A stretch of DNA of 64,000 nucleotides from JAFEDN01 sp963712715 (GCA_963712715.1 CAVQJI010000020.1:1-64000), one strand, 5' to 3'. Shown: positions 53,924 to 63,065, numbered from the stretch's first letter. The notes: generated from the letters alone by a model not told the origin. A program made the numbers and translations.

Positions 53924-54922
53924 TCAGCGTAATAAAGCTATTTTTTTTGAATAATAAGTGATAATGAAATCAGCGCCGGCGCGCTTGATGGCAATCAGCG
54001 ATTCGAGCATGGCGCGTTCTTCGTCTATCCATCCTTGCGCGGCCGCCGCCTTGATCATCGCATATTCTCCGCTGACGTGATAAGCCCCCAGGGGAATAGC
54101 GGGAAACCGTTGTTTGATCCGATATATCATATCGAGATAAGTATGGGCCGGCTTTACCATGAGCATGTCCGCTCCTTCCTCGACGTCCAGCTCCGCTTCA
54201 CGGATACCGTTTTGAGCATTCGCCGGATCCATCTGATAAGTCTGTCTGCCGCCGTGCTGGGGGGCCCCGCTACCGGCTGCCTCACGAAAAGGACCGTAAA
54301 AAGCCGAAGCATATTTCACTGCGTAACTTAAAATCGGAGTGTGCATAAATCCATTTTGATCCAAGCCATGACGAACAGCCTGCACCATACCATCCATCAT
54401 CCCGCTGGGAGCAATGATATCCGCACCACTGCGCGCATGGCTGACCGCCTGTTGTGCCAATAATGAAAGGGTGGCGTCGTTATCGACAATCACTTCTCCC
54501 CGCTGATGAGAAGCAATGACCCCACAGTGTCCATGATCGGTATACTCGCAGAAACACAAATCGGAAATGACCACTAATTCCGGCGCCCATTCTTTAATGG
54601 CAGCAATAGCGGATTGAATAATTCCATGACTGGATAACGCCGACGAACCCTGCGGGTCTTTATGCAGGGGAATGCCGAATAAAATAACTGCGGGAATATT
54701 TAAATCGGTGATCTCCTGAATTTCCTCGCGTAAACGGTCAATACTGAATTGATAATGTCCGGTGAGCGAATGAATGGGATTTTTAATGTCGCGCCCTTCT
54801 TTAATAAAAAGAGGCAACACTAAATTATCGACGGATAAACGATTTTCGCGAACCAGCGCGCGTAAATTGGCGGGATGGCGTAAGCGCCGCATCCTTATTT
54901 TAGGAAACGGCGCACTTACCAT
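53924..54922 (-). CDS. hemB: Delta-aminolevulinic acid dehydratase (porphobilinogen synthase)
   Basis: The frame extends to 55,015, but family alignment supports a start near 54,922 (VSAPFPKIRMRRLRHPANLR). Motifs are LSVDNLVLPLFIKEG, VISDLCFCEYTDHGHCGV (zinc-binding Cys set), SGADIIAPSGMMDGMVQAVR, LSYAVKYASAFYGPFREAAG (first catalytic Lys), QMDPANAQNGIREAELDVEE, ADMLMVKPAHTYLD (Schiff-base Lys) and GAYHVSGEYAMIKAAAAQG. It condenses two ALA into porphobilinogen. No ribosome site is evident; it lies 22 bases after the preceding lipoprotein gene. nagK follows at 15 bases, so heme and amino-sugar genes may share a transcript. Confidence 0.94.
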   Translation of the reverse strand: MVSAPFPKIRMRRLRHPANLRALVRENRLSVDNLVLPLFIKEGRDIKNPIHSLTGHYQFSIDRLREEIQEITDLNIPAVILFGIPLHKDPQGSSALSSHGIIQSAIAAIKEWAPELVVISDLCFCEYTDHGHCGVIASHQRGEVIVDNDATLSLLAQQAVSHARSGADIIAPSGMMDGMVQAVRHGLDQNGFMHTPILSYAVKYASAFYGPFREAAGSGAPQHGGRQTYQMDPANAQNGIREAELDVEEGADMLMVKPAHTYLDMIYRIKQRFPAIPLGAYHVSGEYAMIKAAAAQGWIDEERAMLESLIAIKRAGADFIITYYSKKIALLR

Positions 54923-54944
54923 AATATAATTTCTATAAATTGCA

Positions 54945-55400
54945 TCAGCTAACGATTCTCCAGGAATTATCAGGATATCTGCAGGTACGTCCATACGCTG
55001 TCTGCCATTGTCCATTTAAGTAAACCCGGCTGGTGTATTCGCGGCAATAATTGCCTTCATAATAGTAATTTCTCGTGGGTGTGACCCGATAAGTTACGCC
55101 CGTATCTTCGTTCGTCCACACCACGGTTTGATGTACAGGGGTGACGATAATGGCGTTTTGCATATAAGCGCGATCCCGGGCATCCATCTGATTACCGATT
55201 GCGTTACCTATAATACCACCGAGCAGGGCGCCGCCAATAATGCCAGCCGCGCTGCCTTTAAATAATAATCCTCCGGCTAATCCACCCGCCACCGCACCAG
55301 CGGCAGTAGAACCAGGAACATTATTTCCGGGGGTACATCCTGAAACGGCAAGGCCAGCGGCAGTGACCGCTACCACCGTTAAGGTAATTACTTTTTTCAT
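54945..55400 (-). CDS. Glycine-zipper lipoprotein, RT0821/Lpp0805 surface-protein family
   Basis: The ATG follows TTAAGGAGTAAAT. A lipoprotein signal (TLTVVAVTAAGLAVSGCTPG) has Cys at residue 22. Residues 30-70 are a glycine zipper (AAGAVAGGLAGGLLFKG, AGIIGGALLGGIIGNAIGNQ). The C-terminal ~75 residues (DEDTGVTYRVTPTR-like: NEDTGVTYRVTPTRNYY, GNYCREYTSRVYLNGQWQT, YGRTCRYPDNSWRIVS) match the RT0821/Lpp0805 family of rickettsial and Legionella surface proteins. It is likely anchored in the outer membrane; function is unknown. Length is 151 residues. Confidence 0.85.
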   Translation of the reverse strand: MKKVITLTVVAVTAAGLAVSGCTPGNNVPGSTAAGAVAGGLAGGLLFKGSAAGIIGGALLGGIIGNAIGNQMDARDRAYMQNAIIVTPVHQTVVWTNEDTGVTYRVTPTRNYYYEGNYCREYTSRVYLNGQWQTAYGRTCRYPDNSWRIVS

Positions 55401-55532
55401 ATTTACTCCTTAAATTTGACTCCAATTTTACTATTGATTAAGTATAGCACAAAGACCCCCTAAAACGACAACGGCCGTACTTAACAAAAACAAAAGTACA
55501 GCCGCTGCGGATTAGATTAGATAGCTAAAATT

Positions 55533-55727
55533 CTACTGACGGTCTTGACGGTCCCGGTTTTGATCCTGGCTTTGACCTGGTCTCTGACCGCCTTCACGAG
55601 GCTGATTGGGGTTTTTGCGTTGATCTTCACGATGAACATCACGGTCTGGACGATTCTGTCCTTTATTTTGACGTTGGGGTTTTTCATCCTGGTTATTGTT
55701 TTGCGGATTCAAGCATCGAATTTCCAT
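55533..55727 (-). CDS. Small Gln/Asn/Arg/Asp-rich hydrophilic protein
   Basis: A strong AAGGAGATTATA ribosome site precedes the ATG, which is the main reason to believe this 64-residue frame. After EIRCLNPQNNNQDEKPQ the chain is nearly all charged or amide residues (RQNKGQNRPDRDVHREDQRK, GQRPGQSQDQNRDRQDRQ) with no hydrophobic core, so it should be disordered. No known family. Downstream on the same strand is the glycine-zipper lipoprotein, after ~130 bases. Confidence 0.5.
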   Translation of the reverse strand: MEIRCLNPQNNNQDEKPQRQNKGQNRPDRDVHREDQRKNPNQPREGGQRPGQSQDQNRDRQDRQ

Positions 55728-55856
55728 TATAATCTCCTTAGATTTAGTTCTTGAAAAAAAAACGTTGAGATCGTTTTTTCCCTTGATTTCAGCAATAAAA
55801 TCGCTGAATAGTAAAATAACTTTAGGCTACCAACACCTGCCTGTCAAACTCATAAA

Positions 55857-56042
55857 TTATTTAAGATGGAACGGTACATTGCCAATTAACCCGAATACCG
55901 ATAAAAGCCAAATTATGACACAAATGACCACAACCGCATTCAATATGGCCTTGATCGGCCGCGCCATAGGGATAAAGGCGTTGATCAACCACAATATAAC
56001 ACCCACAACAATTAGGACCAGAATAATCATGATTAAAGACAT
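55857..56042 (-). CDS. Thivi_2564-family small membrane protein
   Basis: About 61 residues with two hydrophobic helices: SLIMIILVLIVVGVILWLIN and ILNAVVVICVIIWLLSVFGL, joined by AFIPMARPIKA. This arrangement matches the Thivi_2564 family of tiny inner-membrane proteins of unknown role. The ATG at 56,042 sits eight bases after GGGAGA; the ATG two codons upstream is too close to it, and a longer frame to 56,069 has no support. Confidence 0.65.
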   Translation of the reverse strand: MSLIMIILVLIVVGVILWLINAFIPMARPIKAILNAVVVICVIIWLLSVFGLIGNVPFHLK

Positions 56043-56157
56043 ACTCATTCTCCCAGTAGAATTCTCCAAATATAATTATAGACTAAAATTATAAAATATC
56101 TTAAAAGGGCGATGCGGATACTGAGCAAATAGCCATAAAATTGACTATGCTAATTAC

Positions 56158-57254
56158 ATGAACTATAGACCCTTACCACGCAAGTATTTTGATCAACTAC
56201 GCCCACGGAAAGGCGCAAGGGCCTTAAATGGGTTATTCATTCTTGCCTGTTTTTATACTTTATTTTTTGCCCGAGCCATTTTTTTACCTATCGTTGTCGC
56301 TATTTTATTAAATTTTCTATTAACGCCGCTGGTACGATTATTGAAAAAATTCTATATTCCTGAATCCATCAGCGCTTTGTTAGTGATTCTGGTTTTTTTG
56401 GGGGGGATCGGCTATGGCTTTTACCGGTTATCAGGACCGGCGAATGAATGGCTGGCGAAGGGTCCAGAAAACTTTGCCATAATCTCTTCAAAAATAGAGA
56501 TACTAAAAAAACCGATTGAAAAATCTATCAAAGGCGTTTTTAGTATCCGCAAGCAAATTGAAAAAACGACGACTTCTCCAGAAGAACAGACCTCGACTGT
56601 TACGGTTAAACCCTCCGGCGCCGGTCCTTTCAGTTCAATTTTCACTTCTACGGGTGATTTTTTTGCGCAGCTGGGAGTGATTTTCTTTATTTTATATTTT
56701 TTGTTGGCTTCCGGAGATTTCCTTCTGAAAAAAACTATTGAAATCCAGCCTACATTGAAGAAAAAAAAGAAGCGGTCATTATCGCTCGGGATATAAAAAA
56801 GCAAATTTCTTATTTTCTATTAATAAAAACGGTGACGGGCATCGGACTGGCACTGGTTATCTCCACCGTCATGTATTTTCTGCAAATGCCTATCCCAATT
56901 TTATGGGGCATATTGGCGGGAGTTCTGGAATTCATTCCCTATATCGGTGTCGTGGTCGGTACCATTCTTTGTGCGATTACCTCTCTCATTATATTTAATG
57001 ATGTTACCCAGATTTTGTTACCACCCATTAGTTTCTATGTTATCACTTCGCTCACGGGTAACTTTATTGTGCCTTTGGTTTTGAGCAGAAGTTTAACGTT
57101 ACATCCCGTCATTATTTTTACCAGCGTTATTTTCGGCGGCTGGATGTGGGGAGTTACGGGAGCATTAATCGCCATTCCGCTAATATCTATTTTGAAAATA
57201 TTCTGTAATAACATTCGCTCGCTCACTCCTCTGGGAAAATTTTTAGGTGGATGA
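56158..57254 (+). CDS. AI-2E family transporter, frameshift in a poly-A run
   Basis: The first frame (56,158-56,796) covers ARAIFLPIVVAILLNFLLTP, FYIPESISALLVILVFLGG and GDFFAQLGVIFFILYFLLAS. It then reads into EIQPTLKKKKKRS and stops. One frame over, the natural sequence continues as EAVIIARDIKKQISYFLL, GIGLALVISTVMYFLQMPI and ILAGVLEFIPYIGVVVGTIL, ending IPLISILKIFCNNIRSLTP. The slip is in the eight-A run near 56,761-56,768; one extra base there restores TLKEKKEAV. The ~365-residue product is a normal AI-2E/UPF0118 membrane exporter. This may be a miscall or a slippage-prone tract. Confidence 0.85.
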
Positions 57255-57296
57255 GATTCTATTGCCATTTTTCGCTGTTTGAGACAAAATCAGGAC

Positions 57297-58524
57297 ATGA
57301 AAATACTCAAACTTCCATTACCTCTTTTTGACAGTCTCGAGCAGATAGATTCAACGCCAGTTACTTTCGCCCTCAATCAGAACGTCAATTCCGAAGACTT
57401 TAGCTATACCCGCGCTTTTTTAAAATGTTATCGAGGCAGTCAAGGAACTTTTAATTCGTACCGGCGGGAGGTTGAAAGGTTGCTGCAATGGAGTTCTCTC
57501 ATTGCCCATAAATGTTTAAAAAACCTTAATCGCAGCGATATTGAGCAATATATTGAATTTTGTCAACACCCTCCGCTCGCATGGATAGGTACTGTCAAAG
57601 TTCCCCGATTTATTATTATGGACGGCATGCGCATCCCTAACCCCGAATGGCGGCCGTTCGTCGCGACTGTTTCCAAATCGGCGCACCGTTTAGGAAAATC
57701 TCCCAGTTCGAAAAGATTTAATTTATCTCATGGCAGCATCAAGGAAATTTTTCCAATTTTAAGCACTTTTTTCAATTATCTTTTACAGGAAGAATATATT
57801 TTCACAAATCCTGTGGCCCTAATCCGTCAAAAAAGTAAATTTATCCATAAACAGCAGGGTGCTAAAAAAATCAGGCGCCTGTCGGAATTGCAATGGCAGT
57901 ACGTGATTGAAAGCGCGGAAATCATGGCTGCCCTGGAGCCTCATCAGCACGAACGCACTTTATTTATGATGTCGGCGCTCTATTCCATGTATCTACGCAT
58001 TTCAGAATTAACAGCCTCCTCACGCTGGGACGCCGAAAATGAGCGATTTTCATCGCGACGGCGATGGTAACTGGTGGTTTACAACAGTAGGCAAAGGCAA
58101 TAAAGAACGGGAAATCGCCGTGAGCGATGCGATGCTGGCGGCATTAAAACGTTGGCGTCAATTTCTAAAATTGACATTGTTGCCGACTCCTGCGGATCAG
58201 GCGCCGCTATTTCCCAAAACCCAGAGTAATGAACCGCTCTGCAGCACCAATTATGTCCGCAGAATTGTTCAGGGTTGTTTTGACTATGCCATGGAAAGGC
58301 TGCGCGAGGATGGATTCACCGAGGAAGCCGAAACATTAATGGAAGCCACTGTTCATTGGTTGCGGCATACCGGAATCTCGGATGACGTTAAACACCGTCC
58401 ACGTGACCACGTTCGCGACGACGCCGGTCATAGCTCCGGACTCATCACCGATCGGTACGTGGACGTAGACCGCCGTGAGCGGCATCACTCCGCCAGAAAA
58501 AAACGCATCAGTGAACCGGCGTGA
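57297..58524 (+). CDS. Tyrosine-type site-specific integrase, one frameshift
   Basis: From the ATG at 57,297 the N-terminal core-binding part (YTRAFLKCYRGSQGTFNSYR, SDIEQYIEFCQHPPLAW) leads to FFNYLLQEEYIFTNPVALIR. The catalytic domain begins SMYLRISELTASSRW (first Arg). About 58,035 the frame shifts, continuing MSDFHRDGDGNWWFTTVGKG and NKEREIAVSDAML, HWLRHTGISDDVKHR (H-x-x-R) and DAGHSSGLITDRYVDVD (GH and Tyr). All catalytic residues are present across frames. It lies alone: no phage genes, tRNA or obvious attachment repeats are near, so it may be a relic or a domesticated recombinase. One extra or missing base in TGGGACGCC explains the break. Confidence 0.8.
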
Positions 58525-58539
58525 TGAAAACCGGGCACT

Positions 58540-60258
58540 CTATCTCCCAGAGGACATATCGTGTGTGGTCTCTGACGAACCTGAAAAACCGGATTTACCT
58601 AAAGACGACACGAAAATACGTGGCAAATGCAGGCGATTTAATGCCGGAGCTTTGTCTGAAAGCAGCTCTTTTTGATTTTGAGTTACACTTTTCATGTAAG
58701 CCACACCTCTTCTGACAGAAGCGGCCAATAGATCGCGGCTCAGCCCTTTATCTACTGGAATTTTGAGCAGCTTATCGCTGACAGCAATGATTTTTTCAAG
58801 TAATTTAATATACTCTTTTATATTCCCATCCCCATGAAATCGCGACAGACTGCTAAACTTTACTGCCTCTGCGTTAAGATCCAAAAGGTCATTCAGTAAT
58901 TCCTCATACGCTGCCAACAACTTATTTTTCGGTGACTCCAGATCTTTACTATCCTTGTTACTCGACACACAATTAATCATTTCGATCAGTCCCGAGCTGA
59001 AATTGGCATGTAACAGCAAATCAGTTTTAGATACTGTCCGCATAGTGGGAACAATGTGTTTTTGATCAGCGAGCAGATTAGCTAATTCCATCACCCGGTT
59101 AGGTTCGTGGGCCTTGGCATCGAGTAAAGAACCAAACTGCAAATGTTTAGGTAGCGTACCTTCAGGTAATTCTTTTGATAATTCGGCTAAATCTACTTTG
59201 CCGTGTACATGATGAATGTTAAGCGTTGATTTAAATTCCGCCGTAACCGGATCGCTATCAATCAAAACGCGCAGGTTTTGTGGAACCAATTCAGCATATT
59301 TTGTTGCAAATAAATCATTGCCCATCGCCGGCGCGCTAAATGAAATACAGGTTAGTTTAGCAGGATCGTCTATAGACAATTCTTTATCGCTAAATTGAAA
59401 ACTGAATGTCCTGTTATCGCCAATTGCAAATATACGGCGAAGATCCGCCGCACAAGCAGTAGCCAGACCAGCTCCCAAACTGTGTCCGGTGACAATGATT
59501 TTCCCTTTACAATTATTCAAATTATTTATTTTCAAATTTTTTAGACATTGAATTATTCCCTGCCTGCAAGAATAATAAGCCTTGGAAATACCAGAGTGCA
59601 TATATATTTCAAAACGTTTTCCTGAAAAAACATTGAAATGGAGTGTTGACCCCAACGATTTTTTAACTGATAAATTTGGACCCAAATCGGTGTCCGTTAC
59701 CCAGTCAGGAGTCCCTTTACCTCGAGTGGCGGCGATAATGCTTCCCAATTGTGTATTTCCTCCACGGCTGCCTCGAAACACGATATACAGTTTTTGGTCT
59801 TCAGGTTTTTTTTCATCCCCAAATAAAAGCACTGAACCCATATAAGATTCCGCTGCTTTGTTTAACGCCTTTTCATTGACTGTAGAACTCAGGCTGGGAT
59901 ATTCCTCCGGAAGGCCAGTATAGCCGTAGAAATGTTCTATTTCATAAGGGCCAAGATCACTCAAGTCAGGTAAAGAAATCTCTTCGATTCTTTGAGTAGG
60001 CGAGTCGATTAAATATTTAAGAGGTTCAGGTTTTTCTTCGTTAAGGATAGAATCAACTTTTTTAGTCAATTCTTCTTTGGAAAGATAATCAAATTTTACG
60101 ATTTTTTCATTAATCAAGGTTTTGGATTCAATGGCTGTCTCAGGACTCTCCAAACTGTAAGCCCAAATTCCATAAACCATCATCATCATCCTGGAAGCGT
60201 GAGCAATGGCTAGTTGATCAGTAACTCCAATACTGGTGATTTCTGTATTTTTTTTCAT
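58540..60258 (-). CDS. Class 3 (fungal-type) lipase-domain protein, candidate effector
   Basis: The 572-residue protein has an alpha/beta-hydrolase core: KLYIVFRGSRGGNTQLGS (oxyanion strand), KIIVTGHSLGAGLATACAAD (nucleophile Ser in GHSLG near residue 253), CISFSAPAMGND, LRVLIDSDPVTAEF (acid) and LNIHHVHGKVDLAELS (likely His). This is the class 3 lipase layout. The ~220-residue helical C-terminus (ANFSSGLIEMINCVSSNK, LKLPVDKGLSRDLL-like) is unknown. There is no signal peptide. A cytosolic protein of this type with a long extra domain resembles Legionella phospholipase effectors, an inference only. It is convergent with the integrase, 15 bases apart. Confidence 0.72.
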   Translation of the reverse strand: MKKNTEITSIGVTDQLAIAHASRMMMMVYGIWAYSLESPETAIESKTLINEKIVKFDYLSKEELTKKVDSILNEEKPEPLKYLIDSPTQRIEEISLPDLSDLGPYEIEHFYGYTGLPEEYPSLSSTVNEKALNKAAESYMGSVLLFGDEKKPEDQKLYIVFRGSRGGNTQLGSIIAATRGKGTPDWVTDTDLGPNLSVKKSLGSTLHFNVFSGKRFEIYMHSGISKAYYSCRQGIIQCLKNLKINNLNNCKGKIIVTGHSLGAGLATACAADLRRIFAIGDNRTFSFQFSDKELSIDDPAKLTCISFSAPAMGNDLFATKYAELVPQNLRVLIDSDPVTAEFKSTLNIHHVHGKVDLAELSKELPEGTLPKHLQFGSLLDAKAHEPNRVMELANLLADQKHIVPTMRTVSKTDLLLHANFSSGLIEMINCVSSNKDSKDLESPKNKLLAAYEELLNDLLDLNAEAVKFSSLSRFHGDGNIKEYIKLLEKIIAVSDKLLKIPVDKGLSRDLLAASVRRGVAYMKSVTQNQKELLSDKAPALNRLHLPRIFVSSLGKSGFSGSSETTHDMSSGR

Positions 60259-60421
60259 CTTATTCTCTATAGGCTTATGTACGTTTAAATTTTTATATAT
60301 AATAAACTATTAATATTAAATTAGTATTAATTATGCTTAAATTTGAAAAATTTCATTTTTAGCGAAGGCTTGGTGGGAGGCTTTCTGGAATGGTGGTCTA
60401 AAATGAACCTACGTAAAAGCA

Positions 60422-60615
60422 CGTCACCCCGCGACTTGATCGCATAGGCGTCAGTTTAAGGATTTTTTTCCCAAAAGACGCCGTCATTGCGAGCGCCAGC
60501 GAAGCAATCCAGTACAGAATTTCTACAAAGCTCGTACTGGATTGCTTCGCTGGCGCTCGCAATGACGCTAAAATTCCTTAAACTGACGCCTATGCGATCG
60601 AGTCGCGGGATGACG
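60422..60615. repeat. Composite nested palindrome, copy B, inverted
   Basis: Outer arms CACCCCGCGACTTGATCGCA and inner TCATTGCGAGCGCCAGCGAA match copies A and C. The asymmetric spacers (TTTTTTTCCCAAAAGACG and CTAAAATTCC) lie on opposite sides to those copies. The remaining ~290 bases of the gap from 60,259 to 60,744 hold no gene I can support. Confidence 0.85.
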
Positions 60616-60744
60616 AATCTGTGCTGCCTGGAAACTCAAAACTGGGGTTAAAATGAGTCTAAATGGTAAAGTTCTTTCGCGATGGGGATCGAAGGAGAGC
60701 GCGGAGCCACGCCTGCCCCCATGAGACGGGGGTCGTTAGTGGCG

Positions 60745-61146
60745 TCAGCGGGAGTGACGTGGGCGTAATTTCAGAGCGGCAGAATTAATGCAGTAGCGTT
60801 GATGCGTTGGCCCGGGGCCGTCGTCGAAAACATGGCCTAAATGCGCGTCACAGCGCTGGCAGAGAATTTCGGTGCGCACCATTCCAGCGGAAAGATCCTG
60901 CCGGGCGGCGACGCCATCCGTGTTTAATGGCTGGGTAAAGCTGGGCCAGCCACAACCGGAATCAAATTTATCCTCTGAACCAAACAGGGTTTGACCGCAA
61001 CACACACAGTAATAAACACCTTCCTGGTGACAGTCCACGTATTCGCCGGTAAATGCTCTTTCCGTCCCCTTTTCCCGGGTAACCCGGTACTGCTCGGCGG
61101 TTAATTGCGCACGCCATTTTTCAGGGCTTTTATGGATTTTGTTCAT
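60745..61146 (-). CDS. msrB: Peptide-methionine (R)-S-oxide reductase
   Basis: The 133-residue MsrB has both zinc pairs (YYCVCCGQTLF and ILCQRCDAHLGHVF), the substrate strand FDSGCGWPSFTQPL and the catalytic Cys in THQRYCINSAALKL. It repairs methionine-R-sulfoxide. AAGGAGAACCG precedes the ATG, which overlaps the bioC stop by 17 bases, so the two genes are coupled. The ends RPRHSR are normal for the family. Confidence 0.94.
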   Translation of the reverse strand: MNKIHKSPEKWRAQLTAEQYRVTREKGTERAFTGEYVDCHQEGVYYCVCCGQTLFGSEDKFDSGCGWPSFTQPLNTDGVAARQDLSAGMVRTEILCQRCDAHLGHVFDDGPGPTHQRYCINSAALKLRPRHSR

Positions 61147-62041
61147 CGGTTCTCCTTTTGATATGGCTCACAGGGATGACAACCTCCCCCTGCCCGTTCT
61201 GATGGCTGCCGGGCGGATCTCCACCCACCCAGCCTAAACCATAAATCACTTCCACGGTAGCGGGCCAACCGCTGTCTGGAGTTGAAAATTTGTCATACTC
61301 CGAGAGCATGCGTCGCCAACGGTTTTTCCCCGTAAGACTCCGCCGGCGCGATTTTAGCGCATTGGTTACTCCCGTGGCGCGCAAATCCCGGAAAAATTTA
61401 GCGGGGGAAGAATAAGTGAAACAGAGGCGCTCAGCCTGCATCACCGGATCGGCAAATTGCGCTGCCATCATGGCGTCGCCAATATCGTGCATATCCAAAA
61501 ACAGGTGTACATGCGCCTGCTCGTCAACACCAGCGAAACTGGCGCGAAGTTCATAAAAAGTATCCGGACCACACGTGGTGAATAATAACAATCCACCAGG
61601 TTTCAACAGGCGCCGCCATTCCCGTAAACAGTGACCGGGGTCATCCAGCCAATGCCAGGTGAGATTGGAGATAATCAGATCCGCTACCTGAGAAGGTAAC
61701 GGCAACCTTTCGGGGTCAGCGCATACCCTGATGGCGCCTGAAGAACCCGCTAACTTTAATAAATTTTGCGACCAATCCGTGGCGATTATCTGCGCCGATG
61801 GGAATTTTTCGCGTAAAAACCGGGTGGTGTAGCCGGTTCTGGCGCCGATGTCGAGAATGGTCATGGGCTCAATCTTCATCCACTCCAGACGGTCAAACAG
61901 TCGATCCGCAACCTCGCGCTGCAATACCGACATCTGATCGTACTGGCTGGCGGCGCGGTTGAAACCCGCAATGGCAGCCCGGCGGTCCAATAAAGGAGTC
62001 ATTTTATTCATCATATCCGCCATTTTAGCATATATAGTCAT
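61130..62041 (-). CDS. bioC: Malonyl-ACP O-methyltransferase
   Basis: The SAM-dependent methyltransferase of about 300 residues starts MTPLLDRRAAIAGFNRAASQ-like sequence (BioC proteins begin with a similar F..AA..YD box). The SAM site is MTILDIGARTGYTTRFLRE (ARTG where GCGTG is usual) with IIATDWSQNLL. SNLTWHWLDDPGHCLREW, LLKPGGLLLFTTCGPDTFYE, HLFLDMHDIGDAMMAAQFAD and TGVTNALKSRRRSLTG are characteristic of BioC. It methylates malonyl-ACP to start biotin synthesis. Several ATGs lie in the first 14 codons. No other bio genes are here; comF diverges from it. Confidence 0.82.
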   Translation of the reverse strand: MTIYAKMADMMNKMTPLLDRRAAIAGFNRAASQYDQMSVLQREVADRLFDRLEWMKIEPMTILDIGARTGYTTRFLREKFPSAQIIATDWSQNLLKLAGSSGAIRVCADPERLPLPSQVADLIISNLTWHWLDDPGHCLREWRRLLKPGGLLLFTTCGPDTFYELRASFAGVDEQAHVHLFLDMHDIGDAMMAAQFADPVMQAERLCFTYSSPAKFFRDLRATGVTNALKSRRRSLTGKNRWRRMLSEYDKFSTPDSGWPATVEVIYGLGWVGGDPPGSHQNGQGEVVIPVSHIKRRTDEQNP

Positions 62042-62081
62042 CGTGCCTGAATTTTAGGGATGGTACTGAATGACAAGAGCA

Positions 62082-62276
62082 CGTCATACCGCGGCTTGAC
62101 CGCATAGACGTCAGTTTAAGGAAGTTTAGCCGTCATTGCGAGCGCCAGCGAAGCAATCCAGTACGAGCTTTGTAGAAATTCTGTACTGGATTGCTTCGCT
62201 GGCGCTCGCAATGACGGCGTCTTTTGGGAAAAAAATCCTTAAACTGACGCCTATGCGATCAAGTCGCGGGATGACG
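62082..62276. repeat. Composite nested palindrome, copy C
   Basis: It has the same orientation as copy A and is inverted relative to copy B. The outer arm has drifted on the left (CGTCATACCGCGGCTTGACC) but not on the right (GATCAAGTCGCGGGATGACG). It fills most of the divergent bioC-comF gap. Confidence 0.85.
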
Positions 62277-62360
62277 AATCACGAAACAAAGCCTAAAAAT
62301 CATTCGGGATGACTATATTACTGTATTGAAAGGGCCGGGGGAAATATTCAGGATGTTCTT

Positions 62361-63065
62361 ATGAAAATAAGCACTTTAATAACTCATTTCGGTGAATGGT
62401 TATTCCCTTCGCGGTGTTATTTATGCGCTGAGGCTTTGTCCGCCGGGCAAATGCTTTGTCATGGATGCCAACGCGGATTGCCCTGGAATAGGCGGGCTTG
62501 CCAGCGCTGCGCTCTGCCTATTGAAACGGGCAGTCAATGCGGCGCCTGTTTAAGCAATCCGCCCGGGTTTACAGCCTGCATCTCTCCTTTTCTTTATGAG
62601 CCGCCAATATCAACGCTGATCATTCAATTGAAATTTCATCAGCGCCTGCACTACGCGCGCCTGCTCGGAGAATTACTGATCAATGCAGTCAGCGATCAGA
62701 CAAATTCCCTTCCGGAATGTCTTATTCCGGTTCCTTTACATCATCAGCGTATTCGCCAGCGTGGGTTCAATCAGGCCGTAGAAATTGCCAAACCTCTCAG
62801 TAAGCGATTTAACATCCCCATTCTCTATGACCATTGTCACCGGCACAAAAAAACTCTACCGCAAACCCGGCTTTCCGCACCTATTAGGCGCCGTAATATG
62901 GCCGGAGCTTTTTCTGCGGAAAAGGATCTGAAATTCGCACACGTGGCTATTGTGGATGACGTGATGACCACCGGCCAAACCACTCGCCAACTGAGCCAGT
63001 TACTCCTGACTCGAGGCATACAAAAAATAGACATTTGGTGTTGCGCCCGCCGCAATTTTCGCTGA
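62361..63065 (+). CDS. comF: ComF-family phosphoribosyltransferase-like protein
   Basis: The 234-residue protein has an N-terminal zinc cluster (CYLCAEALSAGQMLCHGC, then CQRCALPIETGSQCGACL) and a phosphoribosyltransferase domain with YEPPISTLIIQLKFHQRL, PVPLHHQRIRQRGFNQAV and AHVAIVDDVMTTGQTTRQL (PRPP loop). ComF proteins aid DNA uptake in competent bacteria. The last codons, after WCCAR (RNFR, stop), come from the GCAATT..CGCTG element that starts at 63,053. AGGATGTTCTT precedes the ATG. It diverges from bioC, a common pairing in gammaproteobacteria. Confidence 0.9.
   Translation: MKISTLITHFGEWLFPSRCYLCAEALSAGQMLCHGCQRGLPWNRRACQRCALPIETGSQCGACLSNPPGFTACISPFLYEPPISTLIIQLKFHQRLHYARLLGELLINAVSDQTNSLPECLIPVPLHHQRIRQRGFNQAVEIAKPLSKRFNIPILYDHCHRHKKTLPQTRLSAPIRRRNMAGAFSAEKDLKFAHVAIVDDVMTTGQTTRQLSQLLLTRGIQKIDIWCCARRNFR

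Noticed and set aside
56755..56800. Programmed ribosomal frameshifting in the transporter gene
   Set aside because: There is no stimulatory structure or family precedent; other frame breaks in the window make a miscalled or slipped homopolymer more likely.
57297..60258. Prophage or genomic island next to the integrase
   Set aside because: No structural phage genes, tRNA or flanking direct repeats; the next genes are an AI-2E transporter, a lipase-like protein and housekeeping genes.
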